DNA of 64,000 nt, taken from Anodontia alba (lineage: Eukaryota > Mollusca > Bivalvia > Lucinida > Lucinidae). Location: positions 10,568,610 through 10,632,609 of the forward strand of contig OZ024828.1 of assembly GCA_964016985.1 (NCBI GenBank). The letters run 5' to 3'. Below the pieces are notes generated by a model, which was given only the letters and a program-made list of their open reading frames with translations, ran no database searches and was not told the DNA's origin. The stretch's first letter is position 1. Each line of letters begins with the position of its first letter. The position numbers and the translations under genes were made by a program. This document shows positions 32,064-42,075 of the stretch, piece after piece.

Positions 32064-33731
32064 ATGGGTTTACAGTCATTCCCGTATGACCTACAAACAC
32101 AAATTCCGCCTGGTTATATTCCTATAAATGTGCCTGTACAAAGCTACGCTCCGTCCATAAGTAGCCATATTTCACAGGGTAGTGTCCACAGACTATCCAA
32201 TGTCTTTATTCCTGGTTACGAACGTTCTAATAGACTAGAACTTCCTAATCCAGCTTCTTCCTCTAGACGGATTATTCCACTTGAACCTGATTTTTCGCAG
32301 GTCTCAGATCCGAGTGTAATGATTGAGCCTCCAAATTCAAATGATTTATCTATCTCCAGACCTTCAAGGAAGGATCAGTCTAAAAGAGAGCATAAATCTA
32401 AAAAGAGAAGAAGACATCGATCGTCCTCTTCTTCTAGCTCTACTTCCAGATCAGACTCTTTGAGTTCTTCTCGGCGAAAGAAAAATTCAAAGAGATCTAA
32501 GCACTCTCATAAAAAGAGAAGAAGACGATCGATGACGCCTTCTTCTTCATCAAATTCCTCCCAATCTCAACTTGACATTGGTAGATATACAAGGGCTCAT
32601 AAATCTCCCCAGGTTGTTCAAACGCCAACTCCAATACAACCTGAGGAGACTAATTTTAGTCAAATCACAAATCAACCTATTAATTACGATCAGATTCAGC
32701 CGAATCTCACTCAACAGAATAAGGAGTCAGATTCGGAAACTGAATCCGAAGTCTGGTCATTTGATCGTGCGATTAACGAGGTCTTCCGGCTTCTTCGTCC
32801 TGAGTTATGCCCCAAAACTCAGCAGGATCAAGCTCCATTAAAACCTCTCTCTGGGATCGAACAATTAATGGAGTCTCGTTCCACTCCATTACTTGTCCTC
32901 CCACAATCCAAATTAGTACAAAATACAACAAAATATATTCAAAATAGACTAGAATCGGACAAATGTTCAAGAGATTGGATTTGTCCGCAAAGCTTGGTTT
33001 CGGCTCTTGCTCCGACTAAATTCTACAAGAGCCAAAACCAATATTTGCCAACTGATAATATCCCTCAATTAGAAGCGGATGCGTCGCTCCTAGACATTTC
33101 TAATAAAGGAAGAGCTTCTGTTCCGCTCAAGAATCTAGAAGCATGGGAAAGGAAGGCTAGAAAACTAGTCGCTATTAATTCTCATGCTGATCTATTTTCT
33201 TCAGCTGCCTTCCTTTCATTACAACAGGAATCGATGTCGGTTGCGGCCCTTTCCAGACTTCTGGAGGCCGTAGCCAAATCGATTAAACATGCTACTGCCA
33301 TGTCTACACTTTTAACTACTGAATTATTCCAAGCTAGGAGGGACGCAGCCCTAGCTTCGTCTAAACTACTACTCGACAATTCCACATACGAGTTAAGGAA
33401 CGCTCCTATTAACTCAAAATCCTTATTTGACGGCAGGATAAAAGAAATAGCTAAATCAAACTTCGAAGCTCAACAGCAAAGGTTTCTAGCTTCTACATCC
33501 ATTCAGTCACAATCTCATTCTTATAAGCCTCCTTCGCAGAGCAGAGCTTTCAAGATACCTAAATATCCTGCTAAACAAACAACATCCAGACCTAAACCTA
33601 CGCAGTCGTATAGGTCCAAAAATATTCCTCAAAGCTCATCTTCTCACATTAAGAAAGATAATATCAAGAGGACTGGTAACATCCGTCAGTTCCCCTCCTC
33701 TAAACCTGCCTCTTCCTCCGCAAGATTATGA
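32064..33731 (+). CDS. DIRS ORF1, gag-like protein (main part)
   Basis: This is a 555-residue ORF with a Pro/Gln/Ser-rich start and a strongly basic SR-rich segment at about residues 105-165 (KKRRRHRSSSSSSSTSRSDS and similar). A folded middle part (about 225-480, with FDRAINEVFRLLRPELCPK and AWERKARKLVAINSHADLF) is followed by a Ser/Lys-rich tail. The middle part has the look of DIRS gag proteins, which bind element RNA. It ends with TGA at 33729-33731 in the same frame that the recombinase ORF uses further down. The RT frame is already open over its last part. The real N-terminus is probably in the disrupted region upstream. Confidence 0.82.
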   Translation: MGLQSFPYDLQTQIPPGYIPINVPVQSYAPSISSHISQGSVHRLSNVFIPGYERSNRLELPNPASSSRRIIPLEPDFSQVSDPSVMIEPPNSNDLSISRPSRKDQSKREHKSKKRRRHRSSSSSSSTSRSDSLSSSRRKKNSKRSKHSHKKRRRRSMTPSSSSNSSQSQLDIGRYTRAHKSPQVVQTPTPIQPEETNFSQITNQPINYDQIQPNLTQQNKESDSETESEVWSFDRAINEVFRLLRPELCPKTQQDQAPLKPLSGIEQLMESRSTPLLVLPQSKLVQNTTKYIQNRLESDKCSRDWICPQSLVSALAPTKFYKSQNQYLPTDNIPQLEADASLLDISNKGRASVPLKNLEAWERKARKLVAINSHADLFSSAAFLSLQQESMSVAALSRLLEAVAKSIKHATAMSTLLTTELFQARRDAALASSKLLLDNSTYELRNAPINSKSLFDGRIKEIAKSNFEAQQQRFLASTSIQSQSHSYKPPSQSRAFKIPKYPAKQTTSRPKPTQSYRSKNIPQSSSSHIKKDNIKRTGNIRQFPSSKPASSSARL

Positions 33732-35811
33732 AGGCCCGCCCTTTCCACTGCCTGCTCTTCCGCTCGCGGACATTCCAGTGGGAGGACGATTGGCCCATTT
33801 TGCGGAAAAATGGGAGGAAATAACAGACAACAAATGGGTCCTCTCTATCGTACGAAACGGATTCAGGATACCATTCATCAAAATTCCTCCTTTGTCATCT
33901 GTTCCGATCAGAATGAGTCAATCCTCCTTCCCGTTTCTCAGAGAAGAGATCGAAAATCTTCTCAACAAACGGGCAGTGGAAAGGGTACAGAATCCGGAAA
34001 CTCCCGGCTTTTATTCCCGGATATTCCTTGTGCCAAAAAAGAACGGAAAGTTTTGTTTAATATTAGACCTGTCTTTATTAAACCGTTACATAGAGAAACA
34101 AGCATTCAAAATGGAGACAGTCAAATCGGTAAGACAAGCGATGAGACTCAACGATTGGGCTGTCTCCATAGATTTAACAGATGCATATCTACATGTGCCG
34201 ATACATCGTCAATCCAGGAAGTATCTTCGTTTCGTACACGAAGATCAGGTATATCACTTTTCGGCCCTACCGTTCGGAATGTCCCTAAGTCCGTTAATTT
34301 TCTCGAAACTGATGGACGTTATTGCAGCTTTTCTACGCCAACGTGCCATATCAGTTTTTCCATACCTAGACGATTGGCTGATAAAAAATCTGATTCACAA
34401 CCGTCTGATTACTCAGACAAAGATTTGCATTCAAACTATTCAAAGCCTAGGTTTTCTGCCAAATCTCAAGAAGTCAGACCTCTTTCCTGCTCAGAAATTC
34501 ACCTTCATAGGTATGGAATTTCTGACGCAACAAAATTTAGTCAGGGTTCCAGCGGATCGTGTACAGAACCTAATTCTAACAATCAAGAAAATAATGTCAG
34601 CAAAACATGTATCGGCACGAACTTTCCTTTCTCTTTTGGGCAAACTCAGTGCTGCAGCAGACCTTGTTCTCCTGGGCAGACTGCACTTACGTCCTCTTCA
34701 GATGTGCCTGCTGTCAGTCTGGAAACCTCATATTCTTCCTCTCGATCACCCGATCTCGATAAACGGCATGATTCGATCTCACTTACAATGGTGGATAAAC
34801 CCCATTCGATTCGAGACAGGGACTTCAATCCATCCTCCAGACCCCAAATTCTTCCTTTATACAGATGCCAGTCATTACGGATGGGGAGCTCATTTAGAGC
34901 CGACAACACTGTCCTTTCATGGTCGCTGGACAGAAAACCAATCCCAGCTCCATATCAATATGTTAGAAATGATGGCCATACGATTAGCACTGAAACAAGC
35001 CAAAACATTTATTCACCATTCTTGCATCATGATATCCACAGACAACACAACGGTGGTCTCATATATCAACAAACAGGGTGGCACTCATTCCCCCAATCTT
35101 TGCGTAGAAGTTTGGAAAATACTCAATTGGTGCCTGGAACAAGACATAGTTATCAGAGTACGTCACATCCCAGGCAAATTCAACATTCTTGCAGACCGCC
35201 TCTCAAGACTAGACAAACCTATCAAGACAGAATGGGCTCTGGATCAAACAGTTGCGAATTCAGTATTCCAGATGCTCAACTTCCCAAATGTGGATCTGTT
35301 TGCGACAAGATTCAACCACAGACTCCCATTATATGTCTCTCCAGTACAAGACTACAAAGCACTAGCGATAGATGCCCTGTCCATGGACTGGAATCATCTT
35401 CATGCATATGCTTTTCCTCCTTTTATTCTGATACCTGCTGTTCTAGAGAAAATCCGACAACATCAGTGCAGAATAGTTCTCATAGCTCCGTTCTGGCCAC
35501 AGCAACAGTGGTTCTCAGAACTTCTTCTTCTATTAGTATCAGCTCCGATTCGTCTGCCACTAATTCCAAGACTACTGACTCAATCCAAAGGAAGATTTGT
35601 ACATCAAAACCTCCCAATTCTCGACCTTCACGCTTGGGAGTTATCAAACAATCAATCAGAGATAAGAAATTTTCACAAAACGTTGCAGATTTTGTCTCCA
35701 GATCAAGAAGAGCATCTACACAAAAAGTCTACGATGCAAAATGGACCATCTTCTCTAATTGGTGTCATACAAAAAAGGTTAATCCGATCTCGGCCCCTAT
35801 TACAGTTATAG
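33661..35811 (+). CDS. DIRS ORF2: reverse transcriptase, RNase H and DAM-like methyltransferase
   Basis: The frame is open upstream into the gag ORF; the recognisable protein starts near VGGRLAHFAEKWEEIT (33778). RT motifs are present in order: IFLVPKKNGKFCLILDLSLL, DLTDAYLHVPIHRQ, ALPFGMSLSPLIFSKLM and the catalytic YLDDW. RNase H follows with LYTDASHYGWG, LEMMAIRLAL, ISTDNTTVVSYIN and ILADRLSR, so its D-E-D-D set is complete. The C-terminal domain (DLFATRFNHRLPLYVSP, DALSMDW, AYAFPPF) is the N6-adenine-methyltransferase-like domain typical of DIRS1-group elements. No stop or frameshift interrupts it. No clear ATG opens the frame before the RT, so it may be expressed by frameshifting or as an internal start. 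The given start is only where the frame is certainly open. Confidence 0.92.
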   Translation: MSRGLVTSVSSPPLNLPLPPQDYEGPPFPLPALPLADIPVGGRLAHFAEKWEEITDNKWVLSIVRNGFRIPFIKIPPLSSVPIRMSQSSFPFLREEIENLLNKRAVERVQNPETPGFYSRIFLVPKKNGKFCLILDLSLLNRYIEKQAFKMETVKSVRQAMRLNDWAVSIDLTDAYLHVPIHRQSRKYLRFVHEDQVYHFSALPFGMSLSPLIFSKLMDVIAAFLRQRAISVFPYLDDWLIKNLIHNRLITQTKICIQTIQSLGFLPNLKKSDLFPAQKFTFIGMEFLTQQNLVRVPADRVQNLILTIKKIMSAKHVSARTFLSLLGKLSAAADLVLLGRLHLRPLQMCLLSVWKPHILPLDHPISINGMIRSHLQWWINPIRFETGTSIHPPDPKFFLYTDASHYGWGAHLEPTTLSFHGRWTENQSQLHINMLEMMAIRLALKQAKTFIHHSCIMISTDNTTVVSYINKQGGTHSPNLCVEVWKILNWCLEQDIVIRVRHIPGKFNILADRLSRLDKPIKTEWALDQTVANSVFQMLNFPNVDLFATRFNHRLPLYVSPVQDYKALAIDALSMDWNHLHAYAFPPFILIPAVLEKIRQHQCRIVLIAPFWPQQQWFSELLLLLVSAPIRLPLIPRLLTQSKGRFVHQNLPILDLHAWELSNNQSEIRNFHKTLQILSPDQEEHLHKKSTMQNGPSSLIGVIQKRLIRSRPLLQL

Positions 35812-36722
35812 CCGATTTCTTAATCTTTCTTTTTTCGGAAAAGAAATGTCAGATTAGTACTATTAAAGGTTATAGATCTATGATCTCTAACACTTTAAAA
35901 TTCAAAACTGGTAATAGAATCGGATCTAATCCAGTTTTATCTGAACTTATCAGATCCTTTGAACTTCAACGACCAGTACAAAGATCTCTTACACCTAAAT
36001 GGGACTTATCATGGGTTTTAGTATGTCTACAAAAACCACCTTTTGAACCTCTTGATAAGGCTTCTAAATTTCACGTTACTATTAAGACAGCCTTTCTCTT
36101 AGCTCTTGCCACTGCTAAAAGGTGTAGTGAAATACATGCTCTAGCTATGGATTCACAACATTTAAGATTTAATCAATCTGATGGTTCAGTTTCCTTGATT
36201 CTTAAATCTGGTTTTTTAGCAAAAAACCAGCTTCCTTCTGTTAAACCAGATCCTATTGTTGTTCCTAGTCTTGCTCGAATATGTAAATGGGAACATACTG
36301 ACAGACTTCTTTGCCCCGTTAGGGCTCTGAAATTCTATCTCAAAATGACTAGCTCTTATCGCCAAAATAGAACTAGACTTTTTCTTCCTATTAAAGGCAA
36401 TAAGGATATCTCTAAAGATACTATCTCGAGATGGATATCTTACACTGTTAAACTTGCCTATAGGAAACTCACTAAACGAGATATCTCTTTCCTTAAAATC
36501 AAAGCTCATGAAGTTAGAGCTCTTTCCTCTTCTTGGGCTTTCTTCGACAAAGTTCCTCTCAATGATATACTTCAAGCAGCGGTTTGGAATAGTTCATCAA
36601 CTTTTGCCAAATTCTATCTCAGAGACATGTCTCAACAAGCACAGAATCTCCAAAGTTTGGGCCCCATTGTAGTGGCCCAAAAAGTGGTGGGGGGCCAACA
36701 GCAATCAGCTATGGATGTGTAG
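35600..36722 (+). CDS. DIRS ORF3: tyrosine recombinase
   Basis: This protein integrates the circular DNA copy. The core-binding part starts near KFSQNVADFVSRSRRASTQK; the catalytic part has the first Arg in TAKRCSEIHALAMD, the H-x-x-R box in IKAHEVRALSSSW, and the nucleophile Tyr in TFAKFYLRDMS. The same frame stays open back to 33732, so the formal ORF (first ATG 33810) has 970 codons, but the region before about 35600 is the out-of-frame shadow of ORF2 and is low-complexity Ser/Gln/Thr-rich. The start given here is approximate. The true ORF overlaps the end of ORF2 by about 200 bases. Confidence 0.9.
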
Positions 36723-36963
36723 ACAACGTCAACAGCCCCCCTAGACCTGATGCTATACTAGAGAGGTACTAATTATATCTTTATTATATATATATGTTAA
36801 CCCTGGATTACTTTATCCTTGGTTAAAGGATCTTATTATTGCCTTAAGCACTAATTATGTCCTCATTATATATATATAAAAAATAAATCCTTTTATTAAG
36901 CCTTAATTCAGAAGTTGGGACTAACTTATTAGGAGAAATCCTCCCTCCTATTCTACAAATTCT

Positions 36964-37058
36964 AGCACATTATCTATAGGTTAATGTATTACGAAGTTAA
37001 AATGAAGTTTTTTAAAAGTAAAACATATTTTAACGAGTAATACTTAACCTATAGATAA
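36964..37058 (+). other. DIRS internal complementary region (circle-junction template)
   Basis: Positions 36964-37003 are the exact reverse complement of the left end (31126-31165). Positions 37002-37058 are the exact reverse complement of the right end (37267-37323). The two halves overlap at AT, so the region spells both element ends joined head to tail. In DIRS biology this segment templates completion of the ends and closure of the circular DNA. It lies after the recombinase stop codon. Confidence 0.92.
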
Positions 37059-37121
37059 GTATTTATCGTCCCACCTCCATTCCCTCGCTCCTTTCTCCTA
37101 ATTGTGTATTGTTTTACACAT

Positions 37122-37280
37122 AAAAGAAACTGACACGTGATCATTTGAGCGGGAGGAACTACGTCATACAGGTAACTGTTAAAGGGACCTTCTGAATTAA
37201 GACTTTATAACGACTGAAAGGTCGTTTTTTCTGTGGAGGGGGTGAATAACAGAATAGAATAGCACATTATCTATAGGTTA
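37122..37280 (-). repeat. DIRS right inverted terminal repeat
   Basis: This is the reverse complement of the left repeat, from AAAAGAAACTGACACG to ATCTATAGGTTAA. The tail from 37281 to about 37325 is specific to this end and is copied in the internal complementary region. Confidence 0.92.
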
Positions 37281-37499
37281 AGTATTACTCGTTAAAATAT
37301 GTTTTACTTTTAAAAAACTTCATTTTTGAGTAGGTTTGATTTGATCAAATTACCATACTTAACGTGTTCTGAAAGACAGACCTGAGCAAACAGTGTAGAC
37401 CCATATCAGATGCCACAGAATAAAGGGTCTACCCTGTTTGCAACTCATCCAACAATTTTACACAAATTCACAGGTAGTAAAATGGACTTGTGAAGAGAA

Positions 37500-39330
37500 T
37501 TATGAGGTAACGAATAAGGGGTGTAAACATTTAGGGTAATGAGCGAAGACTCAAAGCAGAAGCCCTGGCTAGAGCACTACCAAAGGCTTCTGAACGCTGT
37601 TTGACTGGGACCCAGACCACCTGTCTTATCAATCACCAGTGGAAGGCCTGCACATCCCATTCACCATCGATATGGTTAAGAAGGCGATCTCAGATGCTGG
37701 CATAGTGGTGATGATACGAGCAGCCGGTGAAATTGGCGCCTCCATGATCCGTAACCTCACAGCTGCAATCATTCATGGCAAAGTACCCTCTGACTGGGAG
37801 CAGAGTTTCATTGTCTGCCTCTACAAGGGAAAGGGGCATGCATTAGAAAGGGGCAACAACAATGGTCTCAAGCTGACAGAGCAGGTTATGAAAATCCTGG
37901 AGAGGATTGTGGATGGCTTCATCAGACAGCTGATGTCAATCGACATTTCCCAGTTAGGCTTTGTCCCAGGCAGAGGCACTACAGGTACAATCTTTGTTGT
38001 CAGGCAGCTGCAAGAGAAGTATCTAGCTACCAACAAGAGACTCTACATCGCTTTCTTAAACCTGGAGAAGGCGTTTGATCGAGTACCTCAGAAGGTCATC
38101 TGGTGGGCGCTGAGAAAACTTGGTGTGGAGGAGTGGATTGTGCCACTGGTGCAGGGGATGTATGTAAATGCGCTGAACCATGTCTGTATTGGTGAAGGGT
38201 ACAGTGAAGAGTTTGAAGTCAAGGTCAGTGTTCACCAAGGCTCAATACTTAGCCAGCTGCTTTTCATTAATGTGCTTGAAGCCTTATCACGAGAGTTCCT
38301 CTCTGGAGTCCCCTGGGAGGACGTCTATGCCGATGACCTTGTTATCATCGCTGAATCACGGGGAATGTGTCCGGAGGCTCTTGACTTGGAAAGAAGCAAT
38401 GGAGAAGAAAAGACTGAGAGTAAATGCAGGAAAGACAAAAATCATGATCTGCGGTATGGGCCTGGACCTCCTGTAGAATTCAGGGGAGTTCTCATGTGCC
38501 GTCTGTTGCACTGGAGTGGGCAGCAACAGCATCTTCTGCAACGGCTGCAAGCACTGGGTGCACAAGAAATGCAGTGGGCTCAAGCGCTTGACAAAGGACC
38601 CTGACTACAGATGTACATGGTGCTAGGGAACTGCATGCCCCTTAGATGGCAGACCACAAAAGGAAGTCCAGGTCGGACCTGACACACTGGAGGTGGTAGC
38701 TTCCTTTTGCTTCCTAGGAGACATACTCTCAGCAGCAGGTGGCTGTGAACTTTCAACCACAACACATATGAAAACCACATGGAAGAAGTACAAGGATCTG
38801 CTACCAGTTCTCTCTTCAGGCCACCTCTCTTTCAAAACACATGGCCATGTGTACAGCTCTTGTGTGCGGAGCGCAATGCTCCATCCCAGCGAGACTTGGC
38901 CATTGACAAAGCCCAACCTCCAGTGTCTGCAGCGAAATGACAGGGCAATGATTAAACAGATCTGCAATGTCAGGCCGCAAGACCTTGTCACACCAGGTCC
39001 AGTGAGCTACTTGAGCGGCTTGGCATTGAGCATCTGGACCTCATTCTGAAGGAGAGAAGGCTCCGATGGTATGGACATGTAGAACGCTGCAATGGTGCAG
39101 TCAAGACAGCCTTTGACATAGAGGGAGGCCCATGATGACATGGAAGCAGCTGACAGAGAGGGATTGCGGAGAGTGGAAGCTCTAGGCTATCAACCCTCAT
39201 GATAGACGTACCTGGAGATCTGGTGTGAGATCTGCCAAGCCAGCTATCTGGAAGGGGGCCCACTGATGTGGATGTTGCCCCTGTACCTGCATGTTAATCA
39301 AAGGTCGGATTATGATATGATGAATATATA
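37500..39330 (+). mobile_element. Non-LTR retrotransposon (RTE-like), 5'-truncated and decayed
   Basis: A truncated copy starts inside the RT domain and ends after a short TGATATGATGAA-like tail, which suits RTE-type 3' ends. It lies about 175 bases downstream of the DIRS element in the same contactin intron. No flanking duplication could be identified by eye. Confidence 0.82.
37639..39263 (+). pseudogene. RTE-like reverse transcriptase with PHD-like zinc finger, broken
   Basis: Frame 1 (37639 to about 38370) carries QSFIVCLYKGKGHALERG, LGFVPGRGTTGTIFVVRQLQ, FLNLEKAFDRVPQKVIWWAL, VHQGSILSQLLF and the catalytic YADD. The frame then shifts to frame 2, which continues WKEAMEKKRLRVNAGKTKI, has a stop (TAG) just before a Cys/His cluster (CAVCCTG, CNGCKHWVHKKC, YRCTWC), a second stop after it, and then the thumb-like C-terminal part (VASFCFLGDILSAAGG, VYSSCVRSAMLHPSETW). 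The cluster has C4HC3 spacing like a PHD finger. The region between VKKAIS and MIRAAGE looks shortened. The clade name RTE is tentative. Confidence 0.85.
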
Positions 39331-39523
39331 ATTACAGTAAGCCAAATGAATCAAATTTATCCAAAATTTTCTATGCTCTCATTGGAAGCACCTCAACAAA
39401 TTGCTACTAATGAGTGCCAATAACATGTTTTCATGGACAATGAAAATAATATCAAATGTTTTTTGTTTTTTATTTTGTGGGGTGAGGGGTGGGGGGAGGG
39501 ATGTGATGGCGGGATCCCACCTT

Positions 39524-39634
39524 AACCAGCGGGCACATGATGTAAATACAACGTCGCCTCAATGTCGATGCAACGTCATGACGTTGCATCGACGTTGAGG
39601 CAACGTTGTATTTACGTCATGTGCCTGCCGGGTT
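39524..39634. repeat. Near-perfect 111-bp palindrome
   Basis: The outer arms AACCAGCGGGCACATGATG and CGTCATGTGCCTGCCGGGTT close on GCAACGTCATGACGTTGC. Only a few mismatches occur over 55-bp arms. It has no sequence in common with the other families. Confidence 0.93.
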
Positions 39635-39865
39635 ATCTAGCGCTCTGAATAAAAATGAGCTTTAACCCATTTTAATCGGGAAACCCCCAAAAGGGTAGTT
39701 AAAATTAAAAATGACTGCATTGTGTGCAAATGTATATGGAGCCTTGTGTTAAAGGGGGATTGAAAATATGTACAAATGGTCATGGTCTGTAAATCAAAAT
39801 GGCCACCATGCCAATATATAGCGCCCATAAGCTTATGTTTACGGCAGTCATCATCAAAAACACAT

Positions 39866-40142
39866 ACATTACGAAAACATGCCTATTCAAATATACTGAA
39901 AATTTTATCACCAAAAAAATGAAAATTTTCAGATGAAAAATTCTGATATTTTTCATATTTCTGCTCAAAATATAGATTGTGGGTACTCATTAGAACCGCC
40001 TCGAGGCAGTTCTAATGAGTAACCACAATCTATGTTTTAGTGCAGAAATAAGAAAATAATGTATACCCCTGTAAACCCCAGTTTTACTATATAAAAGTGG
40101 GGTTTAAGGGGGTCAAAATTATATAGGCATGTTTTTGTGATG
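39866..40142. repeat. Hairpin family B copy (B4)
   Basis: It starts CATTACGAAAACATGCCTAT and ends ATAGGCATGTTTTTGTGATG. The central tip is shortened to ACCGCCTCGAGGCAGTT; the arm partner reads CAATCTATGTTTTAGTGCAG. Confidence 0.9.
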
Positions 40143-40241
40143 GATCATAAATATCCATAAAATCTGTGATAACATTATAATTTTTGGGAGCATTGGTCAG
40201 CTACTTCCATTCGTGAAGAAAAAATGGCTATCTGACTTTAA

Positions 40242-40571
40242 TGCCTATCCTGACGGGCCGATGACGGCCCGATATAGATTTACGTAGAATGCTGACTGGG
40301 TAGAAGTTTATTTCAGTAGACAACATTTTCAAATATTTTTCTGATTTGTCCTAGAACAAAAGGCCTTTGGTGAATGATGCAAATTATCTCAAGAGATTTT
40401 ACGGATATTTTTATCAAAGCAAAATGCAGCAATTTCTACAGTTTGCTTTGATAGGTATGATACCCAGCTAGCATTCTACGTAAATCTACATCGGGCCGTC
40501 ATCAGCCCGTCAGCTACCCTGACGGGCCGATGACGGCCCGATATAGATTTACGTAGAATGCTGACTGGGTA
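40242..40571. repeat. Palindrome and a half copy of the same arm
   Basis: A full palindrome at 40461-40571 (TACCCAGCTAGCATTCTACG ... CGTAGAATGCTGACTGGGTA) centres on GCCCGTCAGCTACCCTGACG. A single arm with the same sequence lies at 40242-40303. The interval between them contains a short inverted pair AATTATCTCAAGAG-like and unassigned sequence. Confidence 0.9.
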
Positions 40572-40881
40572 GTTTGTTTCAGCTTGACTGTTTGAAATAA
40601 ATACCACTATCTTAGGTCATCAGTCATCTTTAGTTCTCAGTACAGTTATTTGCTTTAATGGATGGATAGACAGAAGACAGTAATAAAAACAGTTATCTCC
40701 TAGATGGGGTGACATAATAAAATCAAATACACTAACAAAATTTTTTCTATATTCCTAAAGTCTGTGTTGATGTTGGTCATAGCAAAACAAAATGTAGAAA
40801 AAGTTGATTAACCCATTGTAATCTAAATAGAAATTGTTGCATTGTAACAATGGTAAAACTGTATTCATTTTTTCTTTTCAG

Positions 40882-41045
40882 GTAAAACTGTGATATATCG
40901 GCACCCTGCCCCACAAACTGTACAGGTGAATACCACAGCTTCCTTTCTTTGTGAAGCGTCCCACCATGCTTCTCTGGATCTGGTATATGAGTGGGCATTC
41001 AATGGCCGCGTGATAAACCTTGAAAACCATATGCACTACAGGCTG
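40882..41045 (+). CDS. Contactin-like exon 10: Ig domain 6, first half
   Basis: The acceptor TTCTTTTCAG and donor CTG|GTAAGT flank 164 nt, phase 1 in and phase 0 out. The exon encodes VIYRHPAPQTVQVNTTASFL and then CEASHHASLDLVYEWAFNG, with the first Cys and core Trp. NTT is a sequon. The HxxxxxDLxYxW spacing resembles the atypical sixth Ig of contactins, and the domain is completed by exon 11. Confidence 0.9.
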
Positions 41046-41099
41046 GTAAGTTTTTCTTTAAGCGAAGAAAAAAAAAATTGTTTCTCGTAATGCCAAATA

Positions 41100-41400
41100 A
41101 GATGCTTTTTCAACTAAAAAGTACTAATATTTTTTTTTGTTTCTGCATGAAAACCTGTATTGTGGCCTGTGGGTACTCATTAGAAGTGCCTCACATACAT
41201 TTCTCATAGCACTAGTTAAGACACCTTTTTCAATCCAAAAGTATTGATATTTTTATTATTTCTCCGCAAAAACATATGTTGTGGGTACTCATTAGAAGTG
41301 CCTCACCAAAGCACTTCTAATGAGTACCCACAACATATGTTTTCGTGGAGAAATAAGAAAAAATATTTGCCGGATACCCTCCCATATCTAGACCTATGAT
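41100..41400. repeat. Half and complete hairpin family A copies (A12a, A12b)
   Basis: 41100-41195 is a left half ending GTGCCTCACAT. The complete copy has its palindrome at 41253-41350: CTCCGCAAAAACATATG pairs with CATATGTTTTCGTGGAG, with the tip GTGCCTCACCAAAGCAC. Confidence 0.87.
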
Positions 41401-41636
41401 TTCTGTGAATACCCCTCTTACTCTTATCCCAAGGTATGGTTTCTAATTGCCTGACCAACTATTATTTTTAACCCTGATTCTGAACTTCGATTTTGGCTCT
41501 AGGTGCTATAAACCATTCAGGTCCTTTTCTGATTGATTTTGTTTGAATGATGATTTGATTTTGGTTAATTGTAAAAACTAAGGTGGAGGCTTACTGGCCG
41601 TCATGTGTTTGTGCTTGCATTTAACAATTGTGACCA

Positions 41637-41830
41637 TTTAACCTTTACCACTCTCTGAGCTAATTCAGCAGACAACAAATTGGTGATATTTTTTTCTTAT
41701 TTTTCCCAGAAGACAGGTTTTGACATTTCAGGCAAATTGTCTCCACTGGAGACAATTTGCATGAAATATCAAAACCTGTTTTACAGTATGTGGTCTGCAA
41801 AAAATTTTACCCAGAGAGCTGAACATTAAA
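41637..41830. repeat. Hairpin family D copy (D4)
   Basis: The centre is AATTGTCTCCACTGGAGACAA with the outer arms ACAGGTTTTGACATTTCA and TGAAATATCAAAACCTGT. Confidence 0.9.
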
Positions 41831-42075
41831 GTAAACAACAGTTGAACCACAAAGTCAGAAAGTGTGCCTTCGGACACGTATGTCCAGCAAAGATTCAGAT
41901 CAGCCTGCACATTCCTGCAGTCAGATCAGAATCTTCACTAAGTGCATTTTGGATAGCCAAGGATGCAAGGTTTCTTCATGTTGACAATGAAGACTGAACA
42001 GACTGCAAAGCAGTGCAGGCTGATCGGAGTCTTCATTGTGTGCACATGTCAGTAGGCACATTTTGTTCAGATTAT

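Larger units (their letters stand above)
31126..37325 (+). mobile_element. DIRS-type tyrosine-recombinase retrotransposon, nearly complete
   Basis: The element has about 158-bp inverted terminal repeats (31146-31303 and 37122-37280), unique end tails beyond them, an internal complementary region at 36964-37058, and gag-like, RT/RNase H/methyltransferase and tyrosine recombinase ORFs. DIRS elements replicate through a circle and integrate with the recombinase, so no target duplication is expected. Joining the flanks GGATG and TTTTGAGTAGG gives a simple empty-site model. The element lies in the contactin intron after exon 9, in sense orientation. Near-identical repeats and two intact main ORFs point to recent insertion. 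Confidence 0.93.

Noticed and set aside
32572..33385. Short ORFs in other frames or on the opposite strand of the DIRS gag region
   Set aside because: They are shadows of the gag ORF with no recognisable motif.
33810..35600. 970-codon ORF read as one long protein
   Set aside because: The part before about 35600 overlaps the RT/RNase H/methyltransferase ORF in another frame and is low-complexity. Only the 3' part has tyrosine recombinase motifs. The open frame is kept as a finding.
31126..37325. Endogenous retrovirus or LTR element
   Set aside because: The terminal repeats are inverted, there is no integrase or protease, and a tyrosine recombinase and internal complementary region are present, which identifies DIRS.
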